A DNA stretch of 64,000 nucleotides from the NCBI GenBank assembly GCA_005281725.1, contig SSBO01000008.1:5256011-5320010 (forward strand), written 5' to 3'. Shown here in pieces: positions 59,750-64,000 of this stretch. Within the stretch, counting starts at the first letter, position 1, and every line of letters starts with the position of its first letter. The DNA is from Wuchereria bancrofti. Taxonomy: Eukaryota > Nematoda > Chromadorea > Rhabditida > Onchocercidae. Made by a program: the position numbers and the translations under genes. The notes beneath the pieces were generated by a model. It ran no database searches, was not told the origin of the DNA, and saw nothing but the letters and a program-made list of their open reading frames with translations.

Positions 59750-61620
59750 ATTTCAGCACATATTTGAAAGGAAATTAATATGCTGTTTTTGAATTTCTTT
59801 CAACTTCGATTTTCTTTCAGAACTCCGATTTTCAATTTTTGGGTGTGTTTTGCACTTCTAAATTTTTGAATTTTTTCACTTTTTCCGTTTAACTAAGAAT
59901 TTTTTCTAATTTTGGACTTTTTAATTTTTCCCATTTCCTTAAATTCTCTAAGGTTTTGCAAGATTCTTCTTACTCCGAGCCTCCAGTTCTTGAGTCATCA
60001 CATTTTTGAAGTTTCAAGATTGTTTTTTGAATTGTTGAATTTCTTTTTGTTTTTAAATATCCATTCGAATTTTTAAGCTTTTGATTGTTTTTCGAATTAT
60101 TTGCCTTAAAAATTTTTTATGCTTTTGAATTTTGGCACGAATTTCTCTTATTTTCAAACTATTTTTTAATTTCCCTAAGAGTTTGAATTTTTTCTTTTTA
60201 TTTTCATTTTCTAAATTACTGAATTATCCCACACTTTTCAAATTGAATTTCTTTTTGAGTTTTTTTTTCAATTTTCGGGTTTTTTTCTGTTTTTGAAGTT
60301 CTTTGTCATTTTCAGATTTGTTAAATTCAATTCGCTCCCAGATTTCAAAATACTTTCACTTATTGTATACTGTTTTTTAATTTCACTTTACACGCTTTTT
60401 ATAAAATATTCTAGATTGTTTTTATTTGTTGCACCCTTTGTTTGCTTGTTTTCGGTGTGCATTTTTAGGTTTCATCTTCTTATTGAATACTTTTTGTCAA
60501 CTCATTAACTTTTCGGATTTTTCAACTTCTCATTTATGTCCTAGGATTTTTATGCTTTATTTTAAATTTTATATTTCAACTTTTTAATTTGCTTCTTTTA
60601 ATTGTTTTTATCTCTATGTTAAATTGCATAGACTGCATGACACGATCATTTCCTTTTATAATTTTTCCTTTCTACACTATTTCTTTTTTATACTATGCAT
60701 TTTATTAGATAAAGGAGAAAAAAGAACCCTTAACTCAAAGTGATATAATAAAAACTTTTTTAATTTTTTAAATTTCTGAAGTTTTTACTAAGTTTCTGTT
60801 TATTTTAAGAGTGCTTATTGCTCATTTCTTACTTTTTGGCCAATATTGCATGCTTTTTGTTCAAACTTCAATTACAGTATGATTTTTTGCGCATTCTAAT
60901 TAATTTTGCATATTGCATGCCCTTTCATGATTATAATTAGTTGCAAATTTTTGGTTGCTTACACTTATTTTTGCTAATTTTCTTCCTGTGTGATGATTTT
61001 AGACCTCTCCCTTTACTTACTAAATGATTTTCCGAATTTCATTTCTCAGATAATATTTTTGTTTGTTTGTATTTATGGAAATATATTTATGGAATTTTTT
61101 CTTTATTATTTTTTTTTACATTTTTAGGTTACTTTCACTTATTGCATGCCTGTATTTCTGTGTTTCTTTTCAGTTACTGTTGATGCATGCATTTTTTTAG
61201 CTGCAGGCTTTTTTCATATGAGCTAGTTGTGCATATTATGTACAGTATTAGCCATTTCATTGACGTGTGCTGCGAGATGAGACGCACAAAATATCTAGTT
61301 TAGAAAGCTGAGGTGCATTTTCAATCGGACTTCTGTTATTCTTAATTTTTCACTTTTCTCAAACTTGTTATTCCCAAGTTCCCGCATTTTTAAATTAATT
61401 TAGGTGCTTTTGAAATTTACAATTGCTTTATTTATTTGAAATCACAAATTATTTTCAACTCATTGAGTTCTGAAATTAGTTTTGAATTCTTTGAACCTTT
61501 ATCTTTCTGGATTTTATCCAATAAGCTTTTCGACTTCGTAAAAACTTTTTTGTTTTGAACTTCATAATTTTTTGTTTGAAGTGTCAAATAATTTGTATGA
61601 AATAAATTGTCGGTAATGCA
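59750..61620. repeat. Long T-rich, strand-asymmetric low-complexity tract
   Basis: For about 1.9 kb the + strand is dominated by T, with phrases such as gaatttttt, ttttgaatttc and tttcaattttc recurring at irregular spacing. A is under-represented compared with flanking DNA. It gives no credible exon chain. The pattern resembles a heavily mutated simple repeat or a long pyrimidine-rich intron-like tract. Confidence 0.5.
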
Positions 61621-64000
61621 CGATTTTTGTTTTATTCCGCATAATTTATATTATCAACTAATTGTGTTGATAATTAATTATTTTCGTTTTTTAATTAATT
61701 AGAGTGGAGTTATCAGCTAATTATTTGCAATTGCTATGACTAATAGATAGGTTCATTTCATTATCTTAATATATCTTGGTAATATTCTATATCTGAGTAA
61801 ATTAAGATGAAAAAACTAAAATATCAAATTAGCTTTATCAATCATCCAATTTTGGCTCAACAGGAATTGTTTTCCGGCTTGTTCTTTTCCGACAAGTTCT
61901 AACAAGTCATTGTACAACATGACAAAGCTTTCCTTGATAAAATATATACTTGAAATAAATGATAGTATATATATTGAAATAAATATACTTGAAATAAATG
62001 ATAGTATCATATTTCAGTTGTTTATAGAAATTGAATAAAATTTAAATTAATAATATCGCATTTAAATTATATGTGGGAATGAATAATATTTAATATATTT
62101 TAAAATATACTATTTTGACATGTCATACATGTCAACCGGATAGTTCAGATCACGTCCGAAAGATTTTTAAATATTCATTTATTTGAGCCAGTTGTACAGT
62201 TGTAATTGTCACTGAGAGTGTGAATTAATATTGCAGTTGAAATACGGTTTCCATATTTTGCGTCTATATAAATATGCATTAATAAAAACTGTTGTTTTTT
62301 AATTGTGTTAAATGACTTGAATATAAGACGTGTATATATGTATGTGATTTTCAATATATATTGTTTTAGATCAAGCATATTATCTAAAATTAGACGATCA
62401 ATTATTAAGCATTGTTTATTTTAAAATCATATTTGCCGAAGATTCTTGGCAATTTACTTTCAATGATAAGCCCCTTAGCATCTTATCTTGCATTCTTTTA
62501 TTATTATTTTAAGATTTATTTTCTATATTATCCTTTTTTTCTGATAACCATTATCATTGAACAATGAATGTCAAAAATTAAATTTTTATCATTATTTAAG
62601 AAAATTCAAGGAGAAATGATAACAATGAAAGAAATCTCATCTTTTTTCTTTCGCCACTGCTTTACGTTTGTTTTGGGTGTCAAAATTGGTTCTTGAGGTA
62701 TGAATTTCATGATTATCAAAATCGTCCAAACAGCGCGTTATATATTACGTGATGACACGTAATACGAAACGTTTGTAAATTTATGTTAACATTATTGCTG
62801 TAAAAAGAAATTATGAATTACTTATTAAAGATGGAACGTATATTTATTCCAGTTTGTATTATTTTTGTTAAAGTACAAAAGACATTTAGTTTTCTCATCT
62901 GAGCGTTAATAAAGGTAAATGCTTGCATATGCATAATTTCAAAAGGGAGCTCTTTACCTGTAGTAATTTTATTTGACTGCGGTGATTATTCAGCACTTAT
63001 TATTTTTTTCCCTTTTTTACTCCTTTAATTTCATATTATTTCATTAATTTCATAATGTCTCTTGTAATTTGGATCTTTCTCTTTCTTATCTCCCAGAATA
63101 GGGTGATGAAGACATTTTCAAAATTAGTTTATAAAAAGGGAAAAATGATTTTTTTTTAAGTTTATTTCATCTGTCACATATCCTCCTTAGTTGTCATTTA
63201 TTGTTTGAAATTATTCGTATCATTTACTATTATTAAAACGAATAGCAATAAATGGTTTTCAATTTATAAGAATGGTTCAATGATTTTCTTTTATAGAGTT
63301 GCACTTTTTAAATTTTTTAAGTTATTATTTACTTATTTTTTTTTTACTTCATCATTCAGGCTATTCATTTTTGAAGCATGTGAAATGTAGTTCTTGATTT
63401 CAAATTATTCTATTTCACTCAATGTAATACTCCTATTGAGTAGTATAAAAATTCTGACTATAAACGGTATCAAATGGAGTTCCGTTGGGTAAATACTCCT
63501 TGACAAACAGTTTCCCGGAAACAAAAGTTTTTTGGTTCTGAAGAAAGTATGATTGCAAAGCTGCATCCTAAAGAAACTGATGGAAACGCACCACTAGGAG
63601 TGAAGTCTTCGGCTTAATTTGACTCAAAATGAGAAAATTAACCTGGTCCGGACCCTATAGAATTGGTAGATTGAGAGTTTGATTTCGATTGTTGATGGTG
63701 CTTGGATGTTCTTAATTGGTGGAATGATTGCTGAATAATTTTGTCCAGACAATTTCTTAAAGAGACAAGCGGTGTTTAGCCATACATACAACATATATTT
63801 TTGAAATTAGACGGTTATTTTCATTTAAATGAGCAAAAATTGAATTTTAAGGAAAAAATTAGAATGTAGTAATAGTAGTCGGTTTACGAACAGGTTTAAT
63901 GAAATGATTTTTGATTTTCATCTGGTATGGTAAACGATTTCACATGGTGAACTGATATGTATAACGATGAAAAGATATTATAATTGGAATGATTGAATGT
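61621..64000. other. AT-rich terminal region
   Basis: No gene recognised. One coding-like tract on + (about 63504-63617; SEESMIAKLHPKETDGN and PLGVKSSA before a stop) is the only protein-like patch and has no start codon or relative that I know. A perfect inverted repeat at 62743-62764 is listed separately. Confidence 0.4.
62743..62764. promoter_or_regulatory. Perfect 9-bp palindromic site with two ACGTG cores
   Basis: tattacgtg, atga spacer, cacgtaata. Each arm carries ACGTG, the core bound by bHLH-PAS factors such as HIF-1. No gene is seen next to it, so any regulatory role is speculation. Confidence 0.3.

Noticed and set aside
60293..60508. 71-codon + frame in the T-rich tract
   Set aside because: Phe/Leu/Ser-rich translation of low-complexity T-rich DNA with no splice or similarity support.
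1..64000. tRNA, rRNA, CRISPR or bacterial operon features
   Set aside because: Looked for cloverleaf B-box motifs, rRNA cores, regular direct repeats and ribosome-binding sites; nothing convincing was seen.

Overview
This is a 64 kb AT-rich eukaryotic window with one unknown base (an N at 18822). Genes are split into many short exons (mostly 70-220 bp) by introns with GT...AG ends and a (T)nCAG acceptor. The protein content and gene style point to a nematode. The low GC, fairly long introns and a decayed BEL/Pao element fit a filarial worm (Onchocercidae such as Brugia, Wuchereria, Loa or Onchocerca); the genus is inference.

Layout. 1-4.9 kb: AT-rich upstream sequence with degenerate repeats. 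4.94-26.89 kb (+): a complete Dopey/DOP1 (PAD-1) gene; I can trace 49 in-phase exons encoding about 2,429 residues. The gene is interrupted by a perfect 1,570-bp direct repeat (17252-18821 and 20397-21966) that carries three of its exons twice. The first copy stops exactly at the N, and the 1.57 kb between the copies holds unrelated coding-like fragments, so an assembly fault or a very young duplication has to be considered. 29.78-35.46 kb (+): a ten-exon, 590-residue ankyrin-repeat protein of the inversin type, best matched to nematode MLT-4. 38.65-42.01 kb (+): a ten-exon secreted protein of 407 residues that I do not recognise. 43.0-44.5 kb (+): a decayed BEL/Pao retrotransposon pol relic. 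45.76-51.70 kb (-): a type II membrane protein of the DUF229 (alkaline phosphatase/sulfatase-like) family, about 14 exons, with one GC-AG intron and two unexplained reading-phase conflicts. 51.7-64 kb: no gene I can assemble, but several coding-like tracts (53.7, 54.3-55.9, 57.0 and 58.2-58.9 kb), a GC-rich island, short perfect hairpins and a long T-rich tract.

The two recognised + strand genes share a theme by family knowledge. DOP1/PAD-1 works with MON2 and the TAT-5/Neo1-type flippase in endosome-to-Golgi traffic and vesicle release. MLT-4 belongs to the NEKL-2/MLT-2/MLT-4 complex needed for endocytosis at the epidermis during moulting. Nothing in the sequence shows that they are co-regulated. 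No tRNA, rRNA, CRISPR array or bacterial-type feature was seen. The most useful second looks are the Dopey duplication and its spacer, the unrecognised secreted protein with a minisatellite built on its own splice donor, and the unresolved minus-strand coding signal at 53.7-58.9 kb.
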